Made by a program: the position numbers and the translations under genes. DNA of 64,000 bases. Origin: Ypsolopha sequella (taxonomy: Eukaryota; Arthropoda; Insecta; Lepidoptera; Ypsolophidae). The first letter of the stretch is position 1, and every line of letters starts with the position of its first letter. The DNA lies in contig CAKOHE010000045.1 of assembly GCA_934047225.1 (NCBI GenBank), positions 20,001 to 84,000 of the forward strand. The letters run 5' to 3'. Positions 41,339-51,814 of this stretch are shown piece after piece. The notes beneath the pieces were generated by a model that saw only the letters and a list, made by a program, of their open reading frames with translations, did no database searches and was not told where the DNA came from.

Positions 41339-41722
41339 TTTTTTTTTTTTACCTGGGGAAATCCTACATGGATACCTTCCGGCTTGGGGGAGCGGGAGAG
41401 GTTATGCCGGACTCTTACCGGCTAAAACCCCATGGTGGCCTTCCTCCACGCCAATCAAGGGGCTCCGGGATCTCCTGTGGAACGCACCGGTGCCCCTCTG
41501 GCGCAACGCCGCGTCTGCGGCCCTCCCTGGGGAAGCTGAGTATTGCTTCCCCTTGCACCCTCTCGGTGCCAAGGCAGCACGAGACCACATCGTGCTGCCA
41601 TCCTCCCGGAGCTGTTTAGTAGATACGAAGGGCCCCCACCCCACGCATCCGCAGCTCGGGAGCCCCTTTTAGTCGCCTTTTACGACAGGCAGGGGATACC
41701 GTAGTCTTATTCTATGCCCAAA
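41339..41722 (-). promoter_or_regulatory. 3' UTR of the minus-strand LINE
   Basis: This GC-rich 3' UTR differs sharply in base composition from the A/T-rich 3' UTRs of the plus-strand elements. A conserved-looking block at 41667-41720 (containing AGTCGCCTTTTACGACAGGC on the plus strand) resembles 3' ends I associate with R1-type elements of many insects. It includes a GTCGCCTTTTACGAC near-palindrome suited to a hairpin. Confidence 0.6.
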
Positions 41723-44700
41723 CTACTGGGCGGTATGGAGGTGGTCACCTCTTCCTCCTCGATGCCTCCTCCTTCGAGCGGGATTGGCCCTCTCCCTCTC
41801 CCGCTCAGCCTCCTCTTTCCGCACCATTACGCTCTCGCAGAACCTGGTAACGGCTTCCCATGAACTCTCCCCTTTCAGCATAGAATTGACTAACGCCGGT
41901 GGAGAGAGGTCCTGCCCAACCTGACTTACCAGGTCCTGCCGCTCGGAGTCCCAGGCAGGACACTCTTCGAGCGTGTGCTGCGCCGAGTCCAGATCACCAT
42001 CACAATGGTGACACTGGGCCGTCTCTTCACGTCCGATTCGACACAGATACTGACCGAAGCAGCCATGCCCTGTGAGCACTTGCGTCATCCGGTACGTGAC
42101 TCGTCCGAAGCCTCGCATCATCCACGTCCAGAAATTGGGCAGTATTGCACCAACTACGCGCTGTCTGGCACTTTGCGGCTCATGTAGCCTATCGTGCCAT
42201 GTTTCCAGCGCGGCGCGGTGTTCCCGCTGCTTCACCCTCTCCAGCGGCTCTTGGGGCGCATTTTCACCACCACAGTCGATGCCACGACTTGAGGCAAATA
42301 CCCTCTCATCCATATCGGCCAGGATATCAAGCGGTGGAAAACGCGCGAGGAGCGTCGCCGCCTGGAACGATATCGTGCGATATCCGCGGGCGATCCGCAT
42401 TGCCATCTTGCGCTGCACACTATAGAACATAGTTCTGCAACGCCTGATTCCCAGTCTTGCGGACCATACGGGAGCTCCGTAGAGAGCAATAGACCGCACT
42501 ACCATCGCGTACAGACGGCGAACTTCCTCCCTGGGCCCCCCGAGATTAGGCAGCAGTCGGTGAAGTGCACCGGCTACCTTCTGAATCCGAAGGACCTGAC
42601 GGCTGAAGTGCTCCTCAAACCCCCAACGGCTGTCGAGGATGAGGCCAAGGTACTTCATGTACCTTCCAATCTGGACCTGAGTCGAGCCGACACATACCGA
42701 AAGGCTGGGAGGTTCCTGGCTTCGAGGAAGCTTGTGGAACCATATAGCCTCGGTCTTTTGGGGTGCCACTCGTAGCCCAAGCTCGTGGATTTTGTCCACG
42801 ATGCAGGCCACACCAAGTTCGGCGCTTCGGACGGTATTCTCGAAGGTGTCACCCTCGATCAGAACGAGAGTGTCATCTGCGTAACAGACGACTGTGACAC
42901 CCTCGGGTAGACCGACGCATAGCACCGCGTCATATGCTATGTTCCACAGCAAGGGACCCAGCACTGACCCCTGGGGAACGCCGCAGTTCACCTCCCTGCT
43001 GTGTACTGAGCCGTCTCGACCCGTATATTTAATTGTCCTGTCGCTCAGGTAGGCCCCTATGATCCGTTGCAGATAAGAAGGGACGTCGTGATCAATCAAC
43101 GCCCTTCTGATCGCACTCCAGGGTAGGGAGTTGAAAGCGTTCACTATGTCTAAACTGATCGCCAACACTACCCCGCCCTGGGAGACCACCCGGTTCGACA
43201 TGTGTCGAACACGGAGAATTGCGTCCAATGTTGATCGACCCTGTCGAAAGCCGAACTGGCTGTCAGACAGGTCGGGGCCCACTCTCGCAAGATGTGAGTT
43301 TAGACGGTGGGCAATTATTCTTTCGAATAGTTTGCCCACTTCATCTAAGAGGCATATGGGTCGGTAACCGGATGGAGAGTCCGGATCTCTGCCCTCCTTC
43401 ACCAGAAGCACCAGCCTGGCCTCCTTCCAGGTGCGTGGGAACTGGCCAATGCGGAGACAGCTTGTAAACAACCGCCTTAGCCTGTCTCCTAGCTCCACCA
43501 TGGCGAGCACCCAAGCCCGACCCGGGATACCGTCTGGGCCAGGGGCGGTGTTGCGCGCTGCTAGGCGTTTGACGGCGCAGGTCAGCTCTGGTTTTGATAC
43601 CTCCAGATCGTCGGACCAGATTGGCAGTTCTACGGGGGTCAAGGGCACAGGGTCATCCTGGGTTCTGGGGAAGAGAGTGTTGACCACTGTGTCTACCAGA
43701 TTCGGTTCAAGGGTTTCCGTCAAAGGTGGAACCCAGGGCCGCAGCTTCCCCATGACCATCTTATATGGTCGACCCCATGGGTCCTTGTCCAGGTCCCGTA
43801 GAAGTTCAGCCCAAGACCGGGCCTTAGCCTCAGTGATGGCAATCTGGAGGTGCTTTGTGGCAATCCGATACTCCTCATAGGTCACCGCCCTTTCTTCTGC
43901 CGTGGCAAGTCGCCTTCTCCTGGTTCTGAGGTACTGGCGTCGGCACCGCAAGCAGATCGCACGCATTTCTGCAATCTCTTCCGACCACCAGTACATCGAC
44001 CTCTTCTCCACTGGCTTGGCTCGGGGCATTGCAGCATCGCAAACCATTGACATGGATTCCCGAAACCATGCCACTTCAACTTCAGGATTGAGGTCAACTT
44101 CATCACCAGGAGTCTCCGGCCAGGCTGCCACGGCAGCAGCAGCTTTGAGCTTATCTCGGTCCATTTGCCTCAGGGACCACCTCCTCGGAGGGCTGCGACT
44201 CCTGAGACAAGGACCGAGAGATCGGACTGCCACCTCAAAAAAGATGTGGCGATGGTCAGAGAGGGTGACCATCTCTTCCGCAACTCTCCATCCTGACACC
44301 ATGCTCTCTGCAGTGGAAGTCGCCCACGACAAGTCAACGATCGACTCCCCCTGCCAGCGCACGCAGGTTGGCACCGCCCCCTGGTTAAGTAGGCGGATGT
44401 CGAGACCCGCCGCCCACTCCAGTATCGTCTCTCCCTTAGCGTCATCCCAGGGGTTCCCCCACACTCTAGAATGAGCGTTGAAGTCCCCCAGGACAAGCAT
44501 CGGACGGGTGAGATATCCGCGAATGCATACCGCCAACCCGTCCAGAAATATCTCGTAGTCCGCGAGGGAGATATTGGGAGAGACATAACACCCAACCACC
44601 ACCATCTGGCCCCACTCGACCGCAACGAAACCTTGCCCTCTGGCCAGGATTCTGCAGGGAGGGTCTCCATCCTTGCCTCTCCAGTACACGACGACCAAGG

Positions 44701-44845
44701 CGGCTCCGTCACACATCCAGTGGGGGTCTTTTGGAACCCTGTAGGGCTCCGAAATTACCGCCAGAGCAATCGAACCCTCCGCAATGGTTTGCAGTAGCAG
44801 GTCCTGCGCACCACGGCAGTGGTTCAGATTGCACTGAAGGAAATT
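41723..44845 (-). CDS. ORF2 of the minus-strand LINE: endonuclease and reverse transcriptase
   Basis: The frame is open for about 1040 residues upstream to the ORF1 stop. The first ATG (at 44716) would remove the endonuclease start (FLQCNLNHC, VISEPY), so the coding region is drawn to 44845. Domains: endonuclease (QCNLN, LGDFNAHSRVWG, SDHRH), reverse transcriptase (APGPDGIPG, SLDIVNAFNSLPW, CYADDTLVL) and a C-terminal CHHC...H...C motif. There is no RNase H. The role is cleavage of the telomere repeat and target-primed reverse transcription. The frame is unbroken, so the copy may be active or recent. Confidence 0.88.
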   Translation of the reverse strand, partial: NFLQCNLNHCRGAQDLLLQTIAEGSIALAVISEPYRVPKDPHWMCDGAALVVVYWRGKDGDPPCRILARGQGFVAVEWGQMVVVGCYVSPNISLADYEIFLDGLAVCIRGYLTRPMLVLGDFNAHSRVWGNPWDDAKGETILEWAAGLDIRLLNQGAVPTCVRWQGESIVDLSWATSTAESMVSGWRVAEEMVTLSDHRHIFFEVAVRSLGPCLRSRSPPRRWSLRQMDRDKLKAAAAVAAWPETPGDEVDLNPEVEVAWFRESMSMVCDAAMPRAKPVEKRSMYWWSEEIAEMRAICLRCRRQYLRTRRRRLATAEERAVTYEEYRIATKHLQIAITEAKARSWAELLRDLDKDPWGRPYKMVMGKLRPWVPPLTETLEPNLVDTVVNTLFPRTQDDPVPLTPVELPIWSDDLEVSKPELTCAVKRLAARNTAPGPDGIPGRAWVLAMVELGDRLRRLFTSCLRIGQFPRTWKEARLVLLVKEGRDPDSPSGYRPICLLDEVGKLFERIIAHRLNSHLARVGPDLSDSQFGFRQGRSTLDAILRVRHMSNRVVSQGGVVLAISLDIVNAFNSLPWSAIRRALIDHDVPSYLQRIIGAYLSDRTIKYTGRDGSVHSREVNCGVPQGSVLGPLLWNIAYDAVLCVGLPEGVTVVCYADDTLVLIEGDTFENTVRSAELGVACIVDKIHELGLRVAPQKTEAIWFHKLPRSQEPPSLSVCVGSTQVQIGRYMKYLGLILDSRWGFEEHFSRQVLRIQKVAGALHRLLPNLGGPREEVRRLYAMVVRSIALYGAPVWSARLGIRRCRTMFYSVQRKMAMRIARGYRTISFQAATLLARFPPLDILADMDERVFASSRGIDCGGENAPQEPLERVKQREHRAALETWHDRLHEPQSARQRVVGAILPNFWTWMMRGFGRVTYRMTQVLTGHGCFGQYLCRIGREETAQCHHCDGDLDSAQHTLEECPAWDSERQDLVSQVGQDLSPPALVNSMLKGESSWEAVTRFCESVMVRKEEAERERERANPARRRRHRGGRGDHLHTAQ

Positions 44846-46761
44846 TATGACGGTGAATGTGTCGTGTCCATTTCCTCCGTTGGTGGCGGCTGGGTGCTAG
44901 GAGCCGCTTCTACTCTAGCCGCTGTTGGGCTAGAAGCAGAAGGAGCCTGCTTACTCCTTCTACTCTTTGGGGCACAAAGTTTTGATCCCAGCCTGTGGTT
45001 GGCTGGGCGGCCAAGATCCGAGCACAGTGGGCACTTCAATACCTTCGCGGTGCACTGTCTCGCCCGGTGGCCTGGCTCCCCGCAGGCGTAGCACCGTCCA
45101 CTTCTGTCCTCTTTATTGGGACACTTGAGGCGAACGTGTCCCAACTCAAGGCAGCGGAAGCATTGTAGAGGCCTAGCCTCCAGTACCTCCACAGTTGCTG
45201 CCACCCATCCAACACGGAGATGCTTGGTTGCAGCCATCCTTTGGACCACTGTGGCTGGGCATCTCACCCACGCCGTTCCGAGGGTCGAGGCCGTGCGGCG
45301 GATTTCTCCGACCTTCACGTCCGCCTCGAGACAGTTTCCGGCTTCAGCCACAGCAGCCGTAACCTCCTGTGGGGTAACGGCATCGTCCAGCCCTCTAACG
45401 CGCACTTCACCCATCTTTACCGGCCGGGACACGCGCACGTCCTTCTCGGATAGGACTTCCCGCATTCTGCAGGCTAGGATGTCAGCCTTTGAGGAGCACT
45501 CTGGGCCAGAGATCTCCAAAACCAGGCCTCCTGTGATGGCACGCTTTTGCTTGACCGTCTCAATACCGAGTTCAGTCAGCTTGATGCGATCCTTCGCTGC
45601 GGCCATAACCTCGGCGTAAGTGGTGGAGGACCCCTCCGGTACCGTCACAGTGATGGCGGCGGATGCTGGGGCTCGAGGCGGTCTCACCACTTTCTTGGCC
45701 AGCTTTTTTGGGGGTGCGTCCTGCTTTTTCGCAGTTCCAGCTTTAGCCCTCTTGCGAGTCACTGCCGCCCAGGACTCGCTCTCGACTCTAGGAGCCTGAT
45801 CTGGCTGCAGCGCTGGCAGGCTGGCGTTTGCTGGCGCTGGCTGACTGAGGGAAGCCACTGACGTACTAGGCTTCAGCGGTCGGCCACCCTTCTTCTTCGA
45901 CTGATTCGGAGTGCCTACACCCACAGCAGCTCCTGTCACAGCCGATGCTGCACCTTTTAAAGGGGGCCTGAGCACCCTATCAGGGAACAACTCCGATCTA
46001 AAACGACTTAACTTAGCCTCAATAAGTGAGCCGATCTGGTCAAGAGTGAGGCGCTCTTGTCCTCTTTCAATGCTTGTGACGGACGTGACATTCCCGGCAT
46101 TTGCCTCCTTGCCTTCCCTATGCAGACGACTTTGCTCTTTGGAGAGCTCGTCCACGCGCGTGGTGAGGACACTGAGTTGGGAACGTAATTCTGAGTTCTC
46201 CCGCTCCAACCTCTCCACATTAGCAGAGGCTAATGTTCTTCTTTCCAGTTCATACGTTGCCGCCCGCAAGGTGCGAGCAGCAATTCTAAGACTTCGAACA
46301 TATCCCCCTTTAAGGTTGCCGGATGTCATGGCTACCTTTTCAACCTCATCCAGCTGCTCGGTGACGCGATTGGCCAACTCTGCAGTCTGCAAGTCCTGCA
46401 TGGAACTTGCCAGGTCCTCCGGTCTTGGTAAGGTCCGCATGGAACGGGTTTCAATGGTCCCCCTTTCGCAGGGAACAAGGAACTCAGTCTCGTCGGTTAA
46501 CAAAACCTTCTTTTTTCCTCCGCGTTGACTTGCCGTCGAAGTCTTCTTCCGCTTTCGCGTAGTTTCCGAAGCTGTCGACATTTGTGAAGAAATAGAGAGG
46601 AACGATTTAACGCTCTCTCCACTGTCACTGTCTCCTGCAATATTTCGGCGGTTGTTGCCCCCCCCAGAATACGAGGGGCAGCCCGAGCTATGCTCGGGGA
46701 GGGATTCTCCGGCTAAGCCGGTACCCTCCTGGGGTAGCTTATTTTTACAATTCGCCTCCAT
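44845..46761 (-). CDS. ORF1 (gag-like) of the minus-strand LINE
   Basis: This 638-residue protein starts at the first ATG after the leader. The first 100 residues are Ser/Thr/Lys-rich; a Glu/Leu/Arg-rich probable coiled coil spans about 120-240; a basic Ala/Lys-rich stretch spans 300-370. Three zinc knuckles near the C-terminus read CFRCLELGHVRLKC, CYACGEPGHRARQC and CPLC...H...C, the usual R1-clade arrangement. The stop TAA overlaps the ORF2 frame by one base. The likely role is RNA binding and telomere targeting. Confidence 0.88.
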   Translation of the reverse strand: MEANCKNKLPQEGTGLAGESLPEHSSGCPSYSGGGNNRRNIAGDSDSGESVKSFLSISSQMSTASETTRKRKKTSTASQRGGKKKVLLTDETEFLVPCERGTIETRSMRTLPRPEDLASSMQDLQTAELANRVTEQLDEVEKVAMTSGNLKGGYVRSLRIAARTLRAATYELERRTLASANVERLERENSELRSQLSVLTTRVDELSKEQSRLHREGKEANAGNVTSVTSIERGQERLTLDQIGSLIEAKLSRFRSELFPDRVLRPPLKGAASAVTGAAVGVGTPNQSKKKGGRPLKPSTSVASLSQPAPANASLPALQPDQAPRVESESWAAVTRKRAKAGTAKKQDAPPKKLAKKVVRPPRAPASAAITVTVPEGSSTTYAEVMAAAKDRIKLTELGIETVKQKRAITGGLVLEISGPECSSKADILACRMREVLSEKDVRVSRPVKMGEVRVRGLDDAVTPQEVTAAVAEAGNCLEADVKVGEIRRTASTLGTAWVRCPATVVQRMAATKHLRVGWVAATVEVLEARPLQCFRCLELGHVRLKCPNKEDRSGRCYACGEPGHRARQCTAKVLKCPLCSDLGRPANHRLGSKLCAPKSRRSKQAPSASSPTAARVEAAPSTQPPPTEEMDTTHSPS

Positions 46762-47185
46762 GGGTGGTTTTGTCGATAATCCTATCGCCTTTTCTGAGAG
46801 GGGGACGGTCCCCCTTCCCGCTCGGGACTGGAATCCTTCCAGCCATTCATCCCATCAGCACGGGAAACCTTGGGATTAGGGTAATTGTTTTATAGAGGTT
46901 TTCTTCCTCACGGCCTTGCGGAAAGGCCTCCATTCCCACATGTGTGGGCTTACGGGTTGTCCGACGGTGGCCGAAGCCCGTGCCTGCCAGCTGTTATACT
47001 GGCCAAGCTCGTCGCACTCAGTCGCATCTTCTGCTTCCTCTGATGAGCAGAGGAATGCAGAGAGCAACTCCCCCCCTGCTGGTTTTGGTCCGCGCCGTAT
47101 AAACCGGTACCTCCTATATCTAGGAGGCATTCCCCTATCCGCCACCTGGGGACGCGCCCGATAGAAGACCAGCATCTCCCACGGG
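46762..47185 (-). other. 5' UTR of the minus-strand LINE
   Basis: This leader of about 420 bases has mixed composition and no ORF worth calling. The first bases after the telomere repeat on the minus strand are CCCGTGGGAGATGC. Whether it is the complete 5' end cannot be decided from one copy. Confidence 0.6.
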
Positions 47186-47245
47186 AACCTAACCTAACCT
47201 AGCCTAACCTAACCTAACCTAGCCTAACCTAACCTAACCTAACCT
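47186..47245 (+). repeat. Telomeric tract 8 with CCTAG variants
   Basis: About 12 units of CCTAA include two CCTAG variants 20 bases apart. The right join shares one base with the next element. Confidence 0.95.
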
Positions 47246-47253
47246 GCCCTAGA

Positions 47254-50200
47254 GTGCTTTACCGCCGTAAAGCGCGAAACCCGCATGAGTGCCACATAAT
47301 CGTGGAGCTATCCTCAGAGCTTTGGAAGCGGTTCACGGAGGCGGGCTCAGTCTACGTGGGTCTTCAGAAGAGGTCGATTGAGGACCACTCACCGCTAGTG
47401 CAGTGCACGGGATGCCTAGAATACGGCCACTCTAAAAGAGTGTGCAAGGGTGAAGGCATCGCGTGCAGCCACTGCGGTGAGTCTTACACCCGCGTGGACT
47501 GCCCGCACAAAGCGAAACCGCCCGTTTGTGTGAACTGCCGAAAAGCTAAGCTCCACGAGCTCTTGTGCAAAGCCCACTCTAACTGGGTCTCAGTCGCCCT
47601 AGTTCAGGAACCATATGTTGGGAATAAAGGCGAACTGAAACAGTACCCGGGCACAAGAGTAATCCAAATGTCGTCAGCCCACCAAAAACCAGTAAAGGCT
47701 GCTGTGGTGATTTTCGGTGGTGAGCTGGAGGTCATTCATGATCCCCAGCTCGTCACTGAGAACATCGCTGCGGTACTGCTGAAGGCAGGCTCGTTAAAAT
47801 TGGCCGTGCTGTCCATTTACCTGGAGGGAGACGAAGATTTGGAGCCCTACCTCCATCGAGTCTAGTATGTCTGCTCAAAATTGCAGACTAAAAATGTCAT
47901 CCTAGCAGGGGATGTCAACGCGTGGAGGCCCTGGTGGGGAAGCGATTCCGAGGATCACAGGGGCTCAGTCTACAGATCCTTCCTTGAGGCCATGGACTTC
48001 CAGATCCTGAACACAGGGAACATCCCCACCTTCGAGGTATGCAGGGGAGGCCGTATGTGCACAAGCCGAGTGGACGTGACAGCATGCGGCCTCGAGCTCT
48101 TAGATAGAATGGGTGGATGGAAAGTTGACAGGGAGTTGATCACATCAGACCATAATGCAATCACCTACCACGTGTGTCTCGAGAGGGAACTGGAAACCCT
48201 TAAAGCTCCGAGCACACGTGTGTACAACACAGCTAAGTCTGATTGGTCAGCTTTCGGCCACACCATCCACTCCGGACTAAAAGAGACCAACCTGACTGCC
48301 TCGAAGGTGAGGTCTGTAACCACGCCTGAGGAACTGGAGTCTGCCCTTGACTCTTACCTTTCGGTGATCTCTCACGCATGTGAAGAGTCAATACCGAAGG
48401 TAGGAGTCCCAAAAGGAAGGAAACCATTGCCGTGGTGGACCCCCGCTCTGGAGCGTCTCAAGCGAGACGCCAAGACCAAGAGGCGGAGAGTACGGAACGC
48501 CGTGGCGGTTAGAAGACAACACGTTGTTGACCAATACTTAGAAGCAAATCAGCGATATAAAGCGGCGGTGCAAGATGCACAGACCGCTAGCTGGAAGCAG
48601 TTTTGCGCAAAGCAGGATAGGGAAAGCCTATGGGATGGCGTGTATAGGGTCATCAGGAGAACTGCAAAACGACAGGAGGACCAGCTGCTCGTAGACACAA
48701 CTGGGAATACCCTTGGCCCCAAAGAGTCTGCAGAGCTGCTGGCTCTTACGTTCTTCCCTGATGACTCTGTAGACGACGAAACCCCTACCCAACGGCAAAT
48801 ACGCGAGAGCTCGGAGGTGTCAGTTCATCAACACCTGGATAAACTCAGTCCAAACGATCCGCCTTTCACGGCCGCGGAGCTTGACTCGGTTTTGAGCAAT
48901 CTCAACCCGAGGAAGGCTCCGGGCCCTGACGGGTGGACAGCGGACATATGTGAGCGAGCAATCCGGATCGCGCCGGAGGTGTTCCTTGAATTTGCCAACA
49001 AATGCTTGGAAATTGGACACTTTCCGGCGCGGTGGAAGCTCGCTCATGTATGCATCTTCCGCAAATCCGGGAGGGATGACTACACCATACCGAAGGCGCA
49101 CAGGCCGATAGGACTCCTTCCTGTTATGGGCAAAATTGTGGAAAAGCTTCTGGTATCCCGAATAGGATGGCATATACTACCTTCCCTAAACTCCAGGCAG
49201 TACGGTTTTATGCCACAAAAAAGCACCGAAGACTCCCTCTATGACCTTGTGGGACATGTCCGCTCCCAAATTGAGAGAAGGAATATCACCCTCATGATCT
49301 CGCTGGACATAGAGGGAGCCTTCGATAATGCTTGGTGGCCGGCTTTAAAGACCCAACTCCTCGCTCACAGATGCCCTGCTAACATTTACGGACTCGTGGC
49401 CTCATACTTGGAAAATCGCTCGATTAAGGTTAGTTATGCAAGGGAGTGTTGGGAAAAGGGTACCAATAAGGGGTGCATCCAAGGCTCTATAGCTGGACCC
49501 GCCTTTTGGATCCTTATTCTTAACACCCTGCTCGAAGAACTCGAGCAGGATGGGGTGCACTGCCAGGCCTTTGCGGACGATGTGGTCCTGGTGATCTCCG
49601 GGTCCACTATACCCCCCCTACAGGCGAGAGCAAATGCGGCGCTCCAACGTGTTCTGGACTGGGGGCTCAAGAATAAGTTGAAGTTTGCACCACACAAAAC
49701 ATTTGCGATGGTGCTAACACGTAAACTTAAGTTTGAGCCTCCGGTCATCTGCATGGACGGGGTGCCGCTGCCACTTGTGCAGCAGATCCGCCTATTGGGG
49801 GTGATTATTGACCACAAGCTCACCTTCAATGCACACGTGTCAGCTGTTTGCAGGAAAGTCACCGACATCTACAAGCAGCTGGCATGTGCAGCTAGGGTGA
49901 GCTGGGGTCTGAACCGGGAGGTCATCAGAACCATTTACGTCTCGGTGATAGAGCCCATCGTGCTGTACGCAGCAAGTGTGTGGGCCCCGGCTGCGGAGAA
50001 GCTGATGATCAAAACTCAACTTGAATCTCTGCAGCGGGGGTTCGCACAAAAGCTATGTAAGGCGTACCGCACGGTGTCTCTGTCATCGGCTCTGGTCCTG
50101 GCAGATGGACTCCCCCTTGACCTTAGAGTACAAGAGGCCGCGAGTCTGTACAGGGCAAAGCGAGGAGTCAGAATTGAGCAGATCCCTGCCAACAGACCGG

Positions 50201-51180
50201 TCGAACAGCGCGTTCCTTGGCAGAGGTTCCCGCATCCAGCATCTAAACAGCCACTGAGCTTTGAGTGCGTGGATGACCTCAGCCCCGACACCGTCAGTGC
50301 TCACCAAATTGCCGGCCCCTGTATCTTTACTGATGGCAGTAAGATACAGGGGAAGGTGGGGGCTGCGCTGACGTGGTGGCGGGACGGTGAGGAGACCAGG
50401 CACTCGAAGTTCCGTCTAGAGTCATACTGCACGGTCTTCCAATCGGAGATGTTCGCTCTGCTCCGGGCCGTGGAGCAGGTCAAAAATAGCACGGAGCCAC
50501 TCGTATACATCCTAAGTGACTCCCGCTCATCGCTAGACCTGCTCAGAAGCCGGGCGCATGTGCATCCCCTGGCACACGGTATTGAGCGGAGCGTGCATCA
50601 GATCCGCGAGGAGGGTCGTGACGTAAGGCTCTTTTGGCTGCGGGCGCATGTGGGGACTGTTGGTAACGAGCGCGCTGACGAGCTGGCAAAAGACGCAGCC
50701 CTCCACAAGAAGACGGCAGCCGACTATGACGCAGTCCCGCTCTCCTACCTGAAGAGGACCATTCGGGAGGGGACTGTCCAACAGTGGCAGGAGCGTTACG
50801 GGTCCTCCAGCACGGGTGGGGTTACAAAGGCCTTCCTACCAGATGTAGCAATCGCGCACAAGGTCGTGAGGAAGGCCAACCTTAACCCCACACATGTGCA
50901 AGCCCTCACAGGGCATGGGGGACTCGCATCGTACTTGCACCGTTTTAAACTGAAGGACAGTCCCGCTTGCGTGTGCGATCCTGGACAGGAGGAGACGATT
51001 TGGCACGTCATATTCGACTGTCCGAGATTCGGTTTGTGGAGGGCAAATCTGGAGGTAGAAATAGACACCATCTTTAACAAAGAAAACCTGCCAGATATAT
51101 TATTGGACAAGAAATATAGAATATCCTTATTAAATTATTTGGAAAAAATAATAAGGAGTGCGGCAATACGTAACAAGTAA
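47254..51180 (+). pseudogene. Fused ORF1-ORF2 remnant of family B with one nonsense codon
   Basis: Family B ORF1 is open from the truncation point through the zinc knuckles. At about 47557 it is joined by a deletion (B1 bases about 12367-12563) in frame to ORF2, removing the ORF1 stop and the first endonuclease motif. A C-to-T change makes TAG at 47863-47865 (B1 has CAG). From 47881 the same frame runs unbroken to the normal ORF2 end, with endonuclease remainder, reverse transcriptase (FADD), RNase H and terminal zinc motif intact. It cannot make an active protein because the N-terminal endonuclease part is missing. Confidence 0.88.
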
Positions 51181-51758
51181 ATCTAGTCACACAGCTTTAT
51201 GCATACGTTACAATTTTCATCTGATTTTATTTTTACAAGCTTTAATTTAATTTTTTTATTATGTTCAATGTTTAATTTAAATTGATTTATACTTATAAGA
51301 CTTAAAGGCATGCTATAAGCTGATTTAATGTACGAAAGAAATTAGAAATATTTCAGTGGATGTTCCTCCGTCAAATTAGTGATAAGGTATAAGATGTAAA
51401 ACTAGAATTAATATATAATAAGTGTATTTAAAGAAAATAACACCAGAAAAAAAAAAACATACACTAAAAAAATATATATATACTGACATAAAAAAAAAGA
51501 GGACAGAAAAAAAAAATAAAAAAAAATAAAATAAAATAAAAAGAAAAACAAGAAACTAACAATAAATAAGTCCTGAGAAGGGCACATATACTGTAATGTA
51601 AATGTATAAGACGGCGGAACATTTTTCCACTTCATTTTTAACCCAGATGGGTCACATTATTATAATCAATAAAGATAATAATGTCAAGAAAATTAATATT
51701 CTTGGACTTTAAGTCAAACCCTGTCAATCAGATGGGGTAATTAATAAAAAAAAAAAAA
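51181..51758 (+). promoter_or_regulatory. 3' UTR and poly(A) of B3
   Basis: The 3' UTR is like B1. The long-range pair is TGTTCCTCCGTC near 51361 and GACGGCGGAACA near 51611, now with one mismatch caused by A to C. The terminal CAAGAA/TTCTTG hairpin is retained. Confidence 0.7.
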
Positions 51759-51783
51759 CCTAACCTAACCTAACCTAACCTAA
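51759..51783 (+). repeat. Innermost telomeric (CCTAA)5
   Basis: Five CCTAA units form the boundary with subtelomeric unique DNA. No telomere repeat is seen further in. Confidence 0.96.
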
Positions 51784-51814
51784 TAAGTGCATGTAGTAAG
51801 TGCATTACTACTAA

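Larger units (their letters stand above)
41339..47185 (-). mobile_element. R1-clade LINE in opposite orientation (SART/TRAS-type pair)
   Basis: Poly(T) at 41339-41350 is the poly(A) tail of a minus-strand element, followed on that strand by GGTTAGG. The 5' end abuts telomere repeats at 47186. It has a 5' UTR of about 420 bases, ORF1, ORF2 without RNase H, and a 3' UTR of about 370 bases. It is not closely related to families A-C. In Bombyx, SART and TRAS occupy the same repeats in opposite directions, and this element stands in that relation to the plus-strand families. Confidence 0.9.
47246..51758 (+). mobile_element. 5'-truncated family B copy (B3), decayed
   Basis: The element starts within the zinc-knuckle part of family B ORF1 (equivalent to about base 12050 of B1) and ends in a short poly(A) at 51746-51758 with CCTAA. 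It also has an internal deletion of about 200 bases at the ORF1/ORF2 boundary and a nonsense mutation. It is the innermost and most damaged family B copy. Confidence 0.9.
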
